Positions 34,291 to 45,781 of a DNA stretch of 64,000 nt are shown piece by piece. The notes beneath the pieces are model-generated. The model did no database searches, had not been told where the DNA came from, and was given only the letters and a program-made list of their open reading frames with translations. A program made the translations under genes and the position numbers. The DNA comes from Babylonia areolata (Eukaryota; Mollusca; Gastropoda; Neogastropoda; Buccinidae). The stretch spans positions 22,462,265 through 22,526,264 of the forward strand of contig NC_134882.1 in assembly GCF_041734735.1 (NCBI RefSeq), given 5' to 3'. Position 1 is the first letter of the stretch. Each line of letters begins with the position of its first letter.

Positions 34291-34584
34291 AGGCCCGACT
34301 GTGAACGATCCAGTCGAAGCGACCAGCTCAACGTGTATTGAACAAATAACAGGTTGTACTGTCATCAAATGTAGCTCTTCTGTTTTTGAATGCTTTCTCC
34401 AGTTGGTTGCACCAGCAAAAGTTCGTCTTCGTTTTTTTCAACGTTATTTCAACGGTTGAAACAGCAGGGGTGCCTCAGGGTAAATGCGAACAGCGAGTTC
34501 AATCGCGAACGATGGGTTTGGGTACATGTGGACAATTAAAGCAGAAGCAGGTCTTGAACTCGTTAGACAAAACATATCATTGGA

Positions 34585-35206
34585 ACAAGGCCTGAAGGGA
34601 GGTGTTACACACAGAAACAAGGTCTGAAGGGAGGTGTCAGACACAGAAACAAGGTCTGAAGGGAGGTGTCAGACACAGAAACAAGGTCTGAAGGGAGGTG
34701 TCAGAGCCAGAAACAAGGTCTGAAGGGAGGTGTCAGACACAGAAACAAGGTCTGAAGGGAGGTGTTAGACACAGAAACAAGGTCTGAAGGGAGGAGTCAG
34801 ACAGAAACAAGGTCTGAAGGGAGGTGTCAGACACAGATTGTCAGACAGAAACAAGGTCTGAAGGGAGGTGTCAGACAGGAACAAGGTCTGAAGGGAAGTG
34901 TCAGACACAGAAACAAGGTCTGAAGGGAGGTGTCAGAGCCAGAAACAAGGTCTGAAGGGAGGTGTCAGACAGAAACAAGGTCTGAAGGGAGGTGTCAGAC
35001 AGGAACAAGGTCTGAAGGGAAGTGTCAGACACAGAAACAAGGTCTGAAGGGAGGTGTCAGAGCCAGAAACAAGGTCTGAAGGGAGGTGTCAGACAGAAAC
35101 AAGGTCTGAAGGGAGGTGTCAGACAGGAACAAGGTCTGAAGCGAGGTGTCAGACAGAGCCAGAAACAAGGTCTGAAGGGAGGTGTCAGACAGAGCCAGAA
35201 ACAAGG
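34585..35206 (+). repeat. ~27-33 bp minisatellite derived from a LINE N-terminus
   Basis: About 20 units with core AACAAGGTCTGAAGGGAGGT then GTCAGACA(CAGA). The last unit runs without a gap into the LINE endonuclease start at 35,207. In frame the unit reads KQGLKGGVRQ, the kind of basic GLRGGVRQR segment found just before the endonuclease in CR1/Rex1-like LINEs. Confidence 0.9.
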
Positions 35207-37900
35207 TAAGAACTATAAACCCTATCTACCGACTGTGATCGAGGGCAATGTGCAATCACTGAGAAACAAAATGGACGAACTTTCCGCCAACATATCCTCC
35301 TCCGATTTTAAAACACGTAGTTTAATGTGCTTTACGGAAACGTGGCTAAACGTTTTATTTCTGATGAACGAGTGTCTTCAGATGGTTTGAGTTTATTCAG
35401 GGGGGATAGGACTGAGGATGCGGGGATGAAGGGGGGAGGTGGGGTGTGTGTGTTTATAAACAATGGTGTCACCCAAACAATATCACTGTCATACACAAAC
35501 AATGGTGTCACCCCCAAACAATATCACTGTCATGCACAAACAATGGTGTCACCCAAACAATATCACTGTCATACACAAACAATGGTGTCACCCCCAAACA
35601 ATATCACTGTCATACACAGACAATGGTGTCACCCAAACAATATCACTGTCATACACAAGGAATGCTCACCTGTGGTAGAGTTCATGACCCTTGGAATTAG
35701 GCCATACTACTTGCCACGGGAATTTTCTCACGTGCAACTGACACTTGTGAAAATTCACCCCAAAGCCAGTGCGAGTGAAGCAGAGAACGCAATCGCCAGC
35801 CACATGCACGATCTTGAGGCAAACGCACCTGACTCTTTGGAACTTTTAACCGGAGATTTTAATCACTGCTCTCTTAAAAAGACACTTCCAAATTTTGACC
35901 AGCATGTTACTGTCCCAACCCGTGACAACAGGACAGTTTGTCTTATTCTAATGTACCGGATTCTTATTCTTCTGTACAGCTGCTACCCCTTGGACCTATC
36001 TGTTGTCACGATACAGACATTCAGTTAAACGTCAGCCGCCTATGAAATTGTCAGAGCGTGACTGGTCAGCTGACTCCATCGACACCTTAGAGGCTGTTTT
36101 GACTGCACAGACTGGAATGTGTTTGCTGAGGCCACGGACAATGTGTGTGAATTAGCCGATACAGTTTCAGAATACATTAAGTTTTGTGAAGATTGTGTCG
36201 TTCCAGCTAGAGATGTCAATTTTTTTGCCAATAACAAACCCTGGATTTCGAAACAGATCAAAGGTACTCTTAATGCTAAGAAAAATGCTTTTAATGGAGG
36301 GGTGAAAGAAGAGATTAGGGAAGCACAAAGACAGGTTAAGAAAGACTTGCAAGAGGGCAGAGAAAACTATAAGCGGAAGATAGAAAACAAATTACTCAGC
36401 AGCAACATGAAAGGGGTGTGGGAAGGGATGAAACTAATGAGTGGATACAGATGTAGAAAGGGGGGAAGAAACGGTTGTATCATCTGTAGAAGAAGCAAAG
36501 AAACTGAATGACTTTTATACTAGCTTTGATTGTCACGATTTTAGCACAGAAAGACAAGATTTTAGTGTTATTTTAAATGTTAAGAAGGACGAATGCAGCG
36601 TTGTCTCTGAAGAGGAAGTGCTTTCACAATTAAAAAGAGTGAAACCAAACAAAGCACCTGGTCCTGATATGATCCGAACAAATACACTGAAATACTGTGC
36701 AGCTCAGCTCTGCCTGATTTTAACAATTATTTTTAATCAGTCTCTTAGTGCAAAATACCATCTGTCTGAAAAACGTCATGGATCATACCTGTACCCAAGA
36801 AAACACATGTTTCGTGTATGAATGATCTCCGTCCAGTAGCCTTAACATCTGCTGTGATGAAAGTCTTTGAGAGAGTGATGTTTGATTTTTCTAGTGCTTT
36901 TAATACTACTCAACCTCAACTTTTAGCAAAAAAAGTTTATGCACATGGGACTAGGTTTTCTGACGATTTTATGGGTTTTAGACTACCTTACTAAAAGGCC
37001 TCAGTTTGCAAAATCAATTGATTTTATGTCTACTGTTTCTTTCACAAACACTGGTGCACCAGAAGGCACAGTGCTCTCACCATTTCTTTTACCTTCTATA
37101 CGGCTGAATGCAGATGTCTGTCCAATTCGTGTCTACTCGTTAAGTTTGCAGATGATTCCGCACTACCGGAGACAGGTTTGTGAACTGGCGTGAAGAAAAT
37201 CACCTTGAACTGACTGTTGGCAAAACGAAAGAGCTTGTAATCGATGTCAGAAAAAAGAAATCAAGTTAAAGTAAAATCATCATAAAAATGAAGTGGTAGA
37301 CTCATACAAATATCTTGGTGTGATAATCGACAATAAGCTGTCTTGGAATGAAAACTCAACTGCACTCATTAAAAAGAGCAACAGTCGCATGTACTGTCTT
37401 AGAAAAATGAAATCTTTTTATTTGTGCAAGCAGATGCTCCAAATGGTTTACACATTTGTTGTCTGCAGTGTTTTAACATATGGAGCCGTGTGCTGGGGAG
37501 GATACTTGACCAAACATGACGAAGACAGGTTGGAAAAAGTCATTAGGAAAGCGGGTGGGGTGGTGGGTATAAGACAAGACACCTTTTGCGACATGCACAA
37601 TAGAAAACTGACTGACAGACTAATAACAATTTTGACCGACGTAAGCCACCCACTACATGATGACATTAATAGCAGAAGGTCAGACTAAGTGGTAGGTTCA
37701 GAGCTCCACGCGCAAGAACATCTCGCTACATTAATTCATTCATTCCTACAGCCATTCGCGCACACAATCAAAGCATGCAGGACACTCACTCATAGGACTG
37801 TCACCCCCCTCGCCACAGCAACACCTGAACTTCACCAGCAGACGAGTGCATGGGAGCAGACATTATGCGTGCATGTGGGACTGAGCAGGTGAGCACGGGC
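35207..37900 (+). mobile_element. Broken CR1/Rex1-like LINE
   Basis: The endonuclease starts LPTVIEGNVQSLRNKMDELS at 35,230 and shows ETWLN and LLTGDFNHCSL. The linker and reverse transcriptase follow from 36,119 ([73 protein letters not shown]), then KYLGVIIDNKLSWNEN and the C-terminus with TYGAVCWGG, and SFIPTAIRAHNQ-like residues near 37,740. The frame changes about eight times and the catalytic FADD region is damaged. It is a long but decayed copy whose 5' part is rebuilt by tandem repeats (34,585-35,206 and 35,457-35,662). Confidence 0.82.
35457..35662 (+). repeat. ~40-bp tandem repeat inside the LINE endonuclease
   Basis: Five units of AACAATGGTGTCACCC(CC)AAACAATATCACTGTCAT... interrupt the endonuclease between CVFINNGVT and HKECSPVVEF. 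Units alternate 39 and 42 bp. Confidence 0.92.
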
Positions 37901-38059
37901 AAGCGGTTTTTTTTTTTCTGTGTGTGTGTGTGTGTGCATGACGGTCGGATCCGCTGTGTCCTCAAGAAGACGCCAAAGTACAAACGCCAATGTCGTCCTA
38001 ATTGACAACCCTGATGACCTATTCCACCTTGGTGTGGACAGTGTAGACTTTGAAGCTTT

Positions 38060-41000
38060 GGGTCTTCAGCATGTTGTGGGATAGGGGTGCGACGGAGGGC
38101 AATGCAGTTTTCTTTCAGAAAACGGTCAAAATTTGTTACATGACAGTTTTGTTGATTGTTTTATTTCACGTGATTTTTGTTCTGCTTTACATGATTCTTC
38201 TGTGAACTATTCAAAAAGCTCAGCTGGTGAAAGACGTGACATTAGCTTTGTATCACTCAATGTTTGTGGTTTGCGAAGTAGGTTAAAACATAGTGAATTT
38301 GTCACACACATTAGTCAGTTTGATGTTATTTTATTAACAGAAACAAAAACAGACAAGCAAGATCACTCATTCCTTGAAAATGTTTTCTATGAACTTGGGT
38401 ATACATGTTTTCAGTCGAAAATCTTCATCGTACCAACGTTCAGGTGGTGTTGCTTTTGCATACAAAAAGAAATATTGTAATTATATAACCACTCTACCAA
38501 ACAAAGACAGCAACTCAACATGGTTCATGATAAAATCATCTTTAACGGGATATGATAAAGATGTGTGTGTTGGAGTGGTTTATATCCCTCCTGAAGGATC
38601 AGTGTATAGTAGTGTTGATATGTTTGATGATGTTGAAAACATGCTCTTTGATATACAAAGTAAATATGATTGTTATATTCTGTTAACAGGTGACTTTAAT
38701 GCTCATACAAAAAATTTGAAAGATTTTTTTGATCAACATCAGAGTGACAGTAAAGGTCCATTCCATGATTTGATCAATGTTTTAGATGAGCAGTTATATC
38801 CAATAGACATAATCAAGATAATCGTTGACCAAACAACTATGGGTATAGATTGATTGACTTGTGTAAATCGTCTTCATTGTATATTCTTAATGGAATAGCA
38901 GGGAGAGATGACGGAATCGGAATGTTTACTAGTAATGGCTGTACTGTGGTTGACTACATGATTGGATCCCCCTTTTTGTTCACAAAAATAACAGATTTTA
39001 CTATTTCCCCTTTTGATGCTTTATTATCTGATGTACACAGCCCATTGATCTTGTCTCTGGCTACTGAGTGTCACATATTGAACCATAAAAATCATACTGA
39101 TACGGCTGTCATACCGTGTCATAAAAAATGTGCCACATCAAATTTAACACGTCAGAATGAAATAATACGAAAATGGGAACACTAAAAGGCTGCTTCTTTT
39201 CAAGAAAATTTGTCTAACGCTGAGCTTACACACGTAAATGACGCAATCGATGGTGATGATATTGACGTCATAAATGTCGCAAACATTCTGATTCAGACGG
39301 CAAAAGATACTCTCGGGATATATCAAATTCGTACTTCCAAGACAAAGCACAGAGATAGTTGCAGCTGGTTTGATTCCACATGCAAACGAAGCCGATCAGA
39401 ATATTTTAAAGCGAAACACAGAGTAAAAGAAAAGAAATTGTAGTAAAAATAGAGACACGCTCGAAAGAGTCAGCAAAAGTTACAAGTCCGTTTTAAAGAA
39501 AGCAGAAAAGACGTGGAGAAAAAAATGGCACAGAGAACTACGAAGTTTAAGCAGTTCATGAGAACTATGGAATAGAATTAAAAAGAAAACATCATGTCCC
39601 ATGAACTTAGAAGACATGTTTCACCATTTCAGCAACCTCAACGTTAATGATAATGAACATATTGACAGTACAACGGCAATACACATTATCAATTTAGAGG
39701 ATAATGATGATATTTTAAATGCATGTATTACTGAAGATGAAATTACTTCAGCCATCAAAAGACTGAAGAAAGGCAAAAGTGCCGGTGAAGACATGATTCG
39801 TAATGAATATATCATCAACAGCGTTCCTTTGCTGACATAAAAATACTGTAAATTATTTAACAAGATACTGGACGAAGGTGTTGTACCAGAAAAATGGGTA
39901 TCCGGCTTGATATTACCATTGTATAAAGGCAAAGGTGATACACTTGACTGTGATAGTTATAGGGGAATAACTTTGCTCAGCTGTGTTGGAAAACTATTCA
40001 CTACAGTGTTAAATGCTAGACTGACTGATTATATCAATATAAACAATATACTTTCAGGAGCCCAAGCAGGATTTAGACAGTTCCATTCTACATTAGATCA
40101 AATGTCTGTTTTGAAATCACTTATTGATATTTTCTCCATGAAAAAGAAGAAACTTTACTGTGCTTTTGTTGATTTAAAAAAAAGCCTTTGATTCAGTTTG
40201 GAGAAGAGGGTTATGGCAAAAACTTGTTCATGAAGGCGTGAATGGTAAAATTTTGCGTGTCATAATGAACATGTATGATAGAATTAAGTCATGTGTGTTT
40301 TTAAATGGTGAAAAATCTGATTTCTTTAGCATTTGTAAGGGTGTACGACAAGGAGAAAATCTCTCGCCTTTGCTTTTTTTCTCTGTATCTCAATGATTTA
40401 GAGTTGTATTTGACTGAGCATAAGAGTCCATCTGTTGATCTTTTATTGAATGTTAACATTTCAGAGTTAGATAATTACATGCGATTATTTGTACTGTTGT
40501 ATGCAGATGACACAATTTTACTTTCAGAGACGAAAGAAGGATTACAGCAGTCCCTCAATGTTTTTTTCACAAATATTGTTTAGAATGGAAACTAGTGGTC
40601 AATGTAAAGAAAACTGAAGTGATGATATTTAATTCTACAAACAAGCTAAAGCCTGTTTTTAAGTTTGGTGATGCATGTTTGGATGTTGTCGATTCTTTTA
40701 AATATCTTGGCATCGAATTTAGTAGAAACGGAACTTTTTATAAAGCTAAAAAAATGATTTATGAACAGGGTCAAAAAGCTATGTTTTCTTTACCTCAGTC
40801 AGTCAGAAGTCAAGATTTACCTTTACATGTCATTCTGGACATGTACCAGTCTATGATTGTTCCTATTTTGTTGTATGGTGCAGAAATATGGGGTTATGAA
40901 AATGTAGATATACTTGAAAAATTAGAATTGAAATTTTTGAAACCCTTGTTCAAACTGAACAGAAATACTATGACCCAAATTGTTTATGGAGAAACTGGTA

Positions 41001-41832
41001 TTTATCCAATTAGTGTGTTAGTGAAAATGAGATTAGTTCGATTTTGGACCAGCTTAGTGATATCAAACACAGAAAAATATTCTGGGAAAATATATTTGAT
41101 ATTACTTGACTTATATCGAAATGATATTTATTCTTCAAAATGGATGAGTTGTATCAGACAAATTTTAATAGAAGCAGGGTATGACTGTGTTTGGGATGGT
41201 CAATTCTTCTTGGAGAGGGAATCTTTCTGCAAGAATGTCAACATTGCTTTGAGAGATAGTTTTCAAAATCTATGGAGACATGCTCTAGAGGCGAGTAGTA
41301 AATGTTTGTTTTATCGAAATTTCAAAAGTGGATTTGGTAGAGAAAAAATATATAAGTCAAATGCCTGATAATTATGTTATCAGCTTCTTCAGGTTTCGAA
41401 GTAGTAATCATAAGCTGGAAATAGAAACAGGGAGACACAAAGGCATACCACGAGAGTTACGGCTTTGTAAGGTTTGTAACATGTCTGTGATTGGTGATGA
41501 GTTTCATTTTATAATGGAATGTCCCAATTATGATCAGTTACGAAATAGATATGTTCCTAAAAAAATATTTGTCTCCAAAATCGGTTTTTAATTTTTGTAA
41601 TATGCTCAAAGGAGGCAAAAAAGTCATTTTAGCTGTAAGTAAGATGATTAGATTTGCAAATGTTGCCTGGTTATACTTTTGGAGTTAAAAGACATTTGTG
41701 TTTTCTCAACTTTTATGTGACATTGTTGTGTATTTGGAAATGTTTGTTCTGGGTACGAAAAGATTATTTTGCAGTAATCCTCCATACTCCAATAGGAGTG
41801 AAAGGATAATTAAAACTTGAAACTTGAAACTT
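38060..41832 (+). mobile_element. Long LINE copy with endonuclease and reverse transcriptase
   Basis: Endonuclease: RDISFVSLNVCGLRSRLK at 38,240, LLTETKTD, VGVVYIPPEGSVY, LLTGDFNAHT at 38,680 and a later SDVHSPLIL. Reverse transcriptase from 39,740: KGKSAGEDMI, YRGITLLSCVGKLF, AGFRQFHSTLDQM, CAFVDLKK, catalytic LLYADDTILLSETKEG at 40,495, FKYLGIEFSRNG, ILLYGAEIWGYENVD. The C-terminal region has CKVCNMSVIGDEFHFIMECP at 41,470. About eight frame breaks or stops. The 3' end is a short AAACTTG heptamer tail (41,814-41,832). The family resembles the fragments at 1,003 and 8,290. The clade is unassigned within AP-endonuclease LINEs. Confidence 0.85.
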
Positions 41833-41915
41833 GTGTTACTCGGATTTCATGTATCTTAACATTAATGTACTGATTACATTGGCGTGACATATGTGCGTCC
41901 ATACGTGCCTACATC

Positions 41916-41954
<39 letters not shown>

Positions 41955-42160
41955 ATTTTACTTATATATACGATTTATTTCCTGGGTGTTTTTATAAATG
42001 TATTGCTGTACAATACCTTATGGTCTTAACGTGTGTGCGTGCGTGTGTGCGTGTGTGTGTGTGTGTGTGTGTGCGCGCGGCGCGCACGCATGTCATTTTA
42101 GTAATATATACCTTTTATTTGTTGAATGTTTTCATTTGTAAATATTGTTGTCCAACATGA

Positions 42161-42191
<31 letters not shown>

Positions 42192-42372
42192 GAGAGGGAG
42201 GGGGGGGGGGGTCGGGGGGGGGAGAGATTGGGGGGGGGGGTAGTCTAAGGTCAGCTGGTGGGAATTTGACTTGTTTTAATCTCTTTTTATGTTGCGCATG
42301 ATAATTTTATGTTGGCGTTTACAACGAGCCTGTGACTACACAAGTTAATTTCCATGTGGATTAATGAAGTGT

Positions 42373-42407
<35 letters not shown>

Positions 42408-42572
42408 CATAGTGAAACGAAACGAAGCAAATCTGACTTCATGAGGGCAGAAGAATAAACATTATCTATACTTAAAAAAAATACATAGAGCCCCATGGAT
42501 GAAACTATCATATGAAGTACGAGACATGCACAGGAGATATTCATATATATAAGAGGGAAAGGAAAAACATAT

Positions 42573-42623
<51 letters not shown>

Positions 42624-42719
42624 ACAACAAAAACCAGCACACACGGGTCGAAAAGTCTTTTGTGACTATGAAACACTACACTTGGACAGACATCACTAGT
42701 AGAATAGAAGGGATGTGGA

Positions 42720-42754
<35 letters not shown>

Positions 42755-42789
42755 TGACAATCTTATACCTCCTTTATATGACGAGATCA
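41833..42789. repeat. Microsatellites and G-rich tract upstream of gene B
   Basis: GT runs lie at 41,918-41,953, 42,040-42,075 and 42,164-42,190. G tracts at 42,191-42,241 include several runs of 8-12 G. There is a GATT tetranucleotide at 42,377-42,406, CA at 42,574-42,618 and GT at 42,722-42,752. No gene is seen. Confidence 0.85.
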
Positions 42790-43219
42790 GAATAACTTTG
42801 TCATCTCAAATTACAGAAATTTGGTGAGTTGCACTATCACAACACAGACAGGTAAACAACATGGAAACAAGACAAGAATAAAATAACTTTAAGTTACAAA
42901 ACCAGTACAGACATTCAATATCTAACGAATGACAGGAAAGAAAGAAAGAAAAAGAGGATTTTCCTTAAAAACATGCAGACACACAAGAGATCATCTGTGT
43001 TGAATGTCTCAATCATCCACCCTACTACTTCATCCAATCGGGAGTGTAGCGCAACTGGAAATCACACGTGCGCCTGAACATCTGGACACAAACATATTGT
43101 AATCTTTATGGCCGGTAAGGGCAACGCACATGGGTCGAAAAGTATTTAGTGACAACGAAACACTACGTCTGGATAGAAATCAATGGCGCAGCGCAGGGGA
43201 TGTGGCAGGTGTGTGTGTG
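42636..43219. repeat. ~95-bp direct repeat pair
   Basis: GGGTCGAAAAGTCTTTTGTG to GGATGTGGAAGGTGTGTG (42,642-42,735) recurs at 43,133-43,219 as GGGTCGAAAAGTATTTAGTG to GGATGTGGCAGGTGTGTG. The second copy ends just before gene B's first exon. A stretch at 42,825-42,945 matches the dispersed repeat at 34,070. Confidence 0.7.
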
Positions 43220-43235
43220 GGTGTGACTGAGGCTC

Positions 43236-44176
43236 ATGTTGATTTTGTTAAGGAACAGAAAGCGATCCGAAGCTCAAGTGGTTGCTTCGACATTTGCTGG
43301 ATTCAGTAGCTCCTCTCCAGAACACCCTTTGAAACGCGTTGGTCATCCTGCTGGCGTGGACCAACAGAGAATGTCAGCTGATGTCAGATCAATCCCTTTT
43401 CCTGTTGTCAGGTCATGTAGAATCACGTCTCTGTGTAACATTTTAACACTTCTGATTCTCATGATCATTGTCTACTACCTGCTGCCAAAAGTTTTCATTG
43501 TGAGCCAGCCTCCCCCAATGCCGTTTCAAAGTCTCTACACAGGAGAGGAAAACTCCAAAACAGACAGGTCCTTTCCTTGGATGTCATCTTCCACTCTGAG
43601 GGATGCTAAGAAAACTGTTTCGGTTCAAAGTCTGAGCACCAAAGACCAAAACACCGATGAAACAGACAGCTTGAGATCTTCCAGACTGAGGGATGCTGAG
43701 AAAATTAAAACTTTTGCTGAAACCGTGTTGGGTTATAAAGTGATGCCTGATCAGTGTAAAAGTGAGCCTGGATCGACTCAGCTCAGGAATACATCCGAAT
43801 CTGACCTGTTGAAGTATGTGAGTATTGTTCATTACATGTTTTGGAAGTGTGCGTTCATGAACAGAACATGTACATGTTATAGCAAAACTAGATTACCTGC
43901 ATAATTCTTTGTTGTACACCTGTGTAATCTTCAGTTTCCCTGAGGTACGTTTTGCACACACACACAAACACACACACACACGGAGGGATGAGGTATGGAG
44001 TGGGAGACTGAGAGAGTAGAACAGAATTACGATGCTGTTGATTGTTGACTGATATTCACCCACCTTCTCTTGCCAATACTTCAGTACAGGATATTGTATT
44101 CTGAATATGAATTAACTGCCGTTGGCAAGGATTTCACAATGCATAAAGTATCACACGGCCTACTTTTTCACTCGCG

Positions 44177-44215
<39 letters not shown>

Positions 44216-44455
44216 CGCCCACACACATGTTGATGATCCCTTGACTGTTGCAGGGCCCCTTTCCCCTCCTGCCAGACTATCGCAGCCCTTGTTGGCGTCA
44301 TTCACAGGACAAGGAACTCCGGTGTCTGCCGTCCGTCTATCTGGCGGGGGTTTCAAAGTGCGGGACGTCAGACCTGTTCCAGCGCCTTGTCCGTCATCCT
44401 CACCTGACTGCAGAGGCCAAAGAACCGAATTATTTCACGAGAAAGCGGTTTAAAG
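43236..44455 (+). CDS. CHST15-like carbohydrate sulfotransferase (gene B), first two exons
   Basis: Exons 43,236-43,817 (ends AAGTAT|GTGAGT, phase 0) and 44,254-44,455 (after a GACTGTTGCAG acceptor, ends phase 1 before GTAACG). Exon 1 gives a type II membrane topology: a short basic N-terminus, a membrane segment SLCNILTLLILMIIVYYLLP at residues 65-84, then a Ser/Thr-rich stem with a twofold repeat built around LRDA.K. Exon 2 encodes SPCW...LRCLPSVYLAGVSKCGT and SDLFQRLVRHP, the 5'-phosphosulfate-binding loop, then KEPNYFTRKRFKG, as in CHST15 (PCW..., CGT, KEP.W.TRKRF). The start could be the ATG at 43,236 or the in-frame ATG at 43,371, which sits closer to the membrane segment. Later exons, including the 3'-phosphosulfate motif, are not found before 64,000. 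Confidence 0.82.
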
Positions 44456-44666
44456 GTAACGGATTTATCTGCCCTCTCCGTCAGTGAGAACAAAAGAGAC
44501 AACGACAATAACTATGACAACGACAAAGTCTTTATGTTCGAGGATTTTGTTGAAAACTGACACTGACACTGAAAATCTCTTTTGTGAGTGACTGTTCGTC
44601 TTTCGACAAGAGGCCTGGGTTGGCAGAGTTAACTCAATACCATGATATATAAGGCTGCCAAGAGCA

Positions 44667-44718
<52 letters not shown>

Positions 44719-45130
44719 CATTAAGCTTTCTTATTTCATGAGTGTGACAGCATTTGGAGTAATGACAGCAATTGTACATTGTCTTGCACAAGGTTACTGT
44801 TTGGGTTTCTGCACATGTTCAGGGACTACACCTTGTCTCCGGCAGAGAGATGGGAGGGGGACCATTGTCCTGCCATCATCACCTGTGGTCAAATAGAATC
44901 GGTTCACCACTTCCCAGTGACCTGAAACGCTTCAGCGTCACTCAGGAGCCCCACGAAGCCTGCACCTAAATCCAAGGTCCAGCTGTTCAGTAGCAATGTC
45001 CTTTGTACATTCTTGCTTGGATCAGAGCAAAGTCCTGAAGAAAAGTCACACAGTTGAAACAGCCCCGAACCGTTGCTTTCGCTTTGAATTTCTTTCAGCA
45101 AAACACCAGCTGAAAAGAACCTTGTTAGCT
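44456..45130 (+). other. Gene B intron, no further exon recognised
   Basis: A GT microsatellite lies at 44,668-44,718. A TTCAG at 44,819 opens short frames, but none resembles the next CHST15 segment and phases do not agree, so no exon is called. Confidence 0.5.
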
Positions 45131-45198
45131 CACGATTTCTCACAATCCCACGATTTCTCTCACTTTTAGAGAAATCGTGGGATTGCAAGAAATCGTGG
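45131..45198. repeat. 30-bp inverted repeat (hairpin)
   Basis: The left arm 45,131-45,160 and right arm 45,168-45,197 pair at 28 of 30 positions around a 7-base loop. The unit word AGAAATCGTGGGA occurs inside the arms and again at 45,243, so the hairpin arose from a local repeat. Confidence 0.85.
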
Positions 45199-45473
45199 TC
45201 GTTCTCCATTGCGAGAAATCGCGGGGGCGCCCTCACAATGTGTGAGAAATCGTGGGAAGCCCCCTTTATTTTTATGAAAAAAAACATTACCTTTATCATC
45301 GGAGTTGGTTTCCTGTCTTTTGCCAATGCAAATCCGAGAGAAAAATGAGAGAGAGAAAAAGAAACGAGAAATGGGGGAAACGACAATGACGACCATGACA
45401 ATGACGGTGAAGGTGATGGCACAGTACTGGTTTTAAAAAGTGTGATTGTATGTGTATGTCAGTGAGTGAGTGA

Positions 45474-45477
<4 letters not shown>

Positions 45478-45518
<41 letters not shown>

Positions 45519-45560
45519 TCAGTTTAACGTCTATTCACAATAAGTGTTTTTAGACGGAAA
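45478..45560 (+). repeat. (GT)n plus dispersed palindromic motif, copy 1
   Basis: After a GT run comes TCTTCAGTTTAACGTCTATT, then CACAATAAGTGTTTTTAGACG. A close relative lies at 54,026-54,064, also after GT repeats. The AACGTCT...AGACG ends pair as a hairpin. Confidence 0.55.
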
Positions 45561-45781
45561 GGAGTAAAGTAGTGGATAAAGGAAAGGGAATGGATGTGAA
45601 TATTAGTGTAAAAAAGTGTTCATGTTATGTATCAGAGGAAAGGTATATTATAAGAAAAAGTCTAAAGAGATTGTGGTGTGTATTGAATGAGGTGTCATGG
45701 GAAGGAGAATATGTGTATGCATATCAACAAGTATTAACCTACAACAATGTAAATATAAATAACAGCATTAATTATAATACA
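45561..45781. other. AT-rich flank
   Basis: A short open frame at 45,572-45,814 has no recognised motif. The sequence is low-complexity AT-rich and is probably the 3' end or flank of the I/Nimb-like LINE. Confidence 0.4.

Noticed and set aside
34585-35206. CRISPR-like array of regular repeats
   Set aside because: Units are contiguous with no unique spacers, and the setting is a eukaryotic LINE.
44820-44968. Third exon of gene B
   Set aside because: A TTCAG precedes it, but the frame fitting the phase reads nothing like the next CHST15 segment and stops soon.
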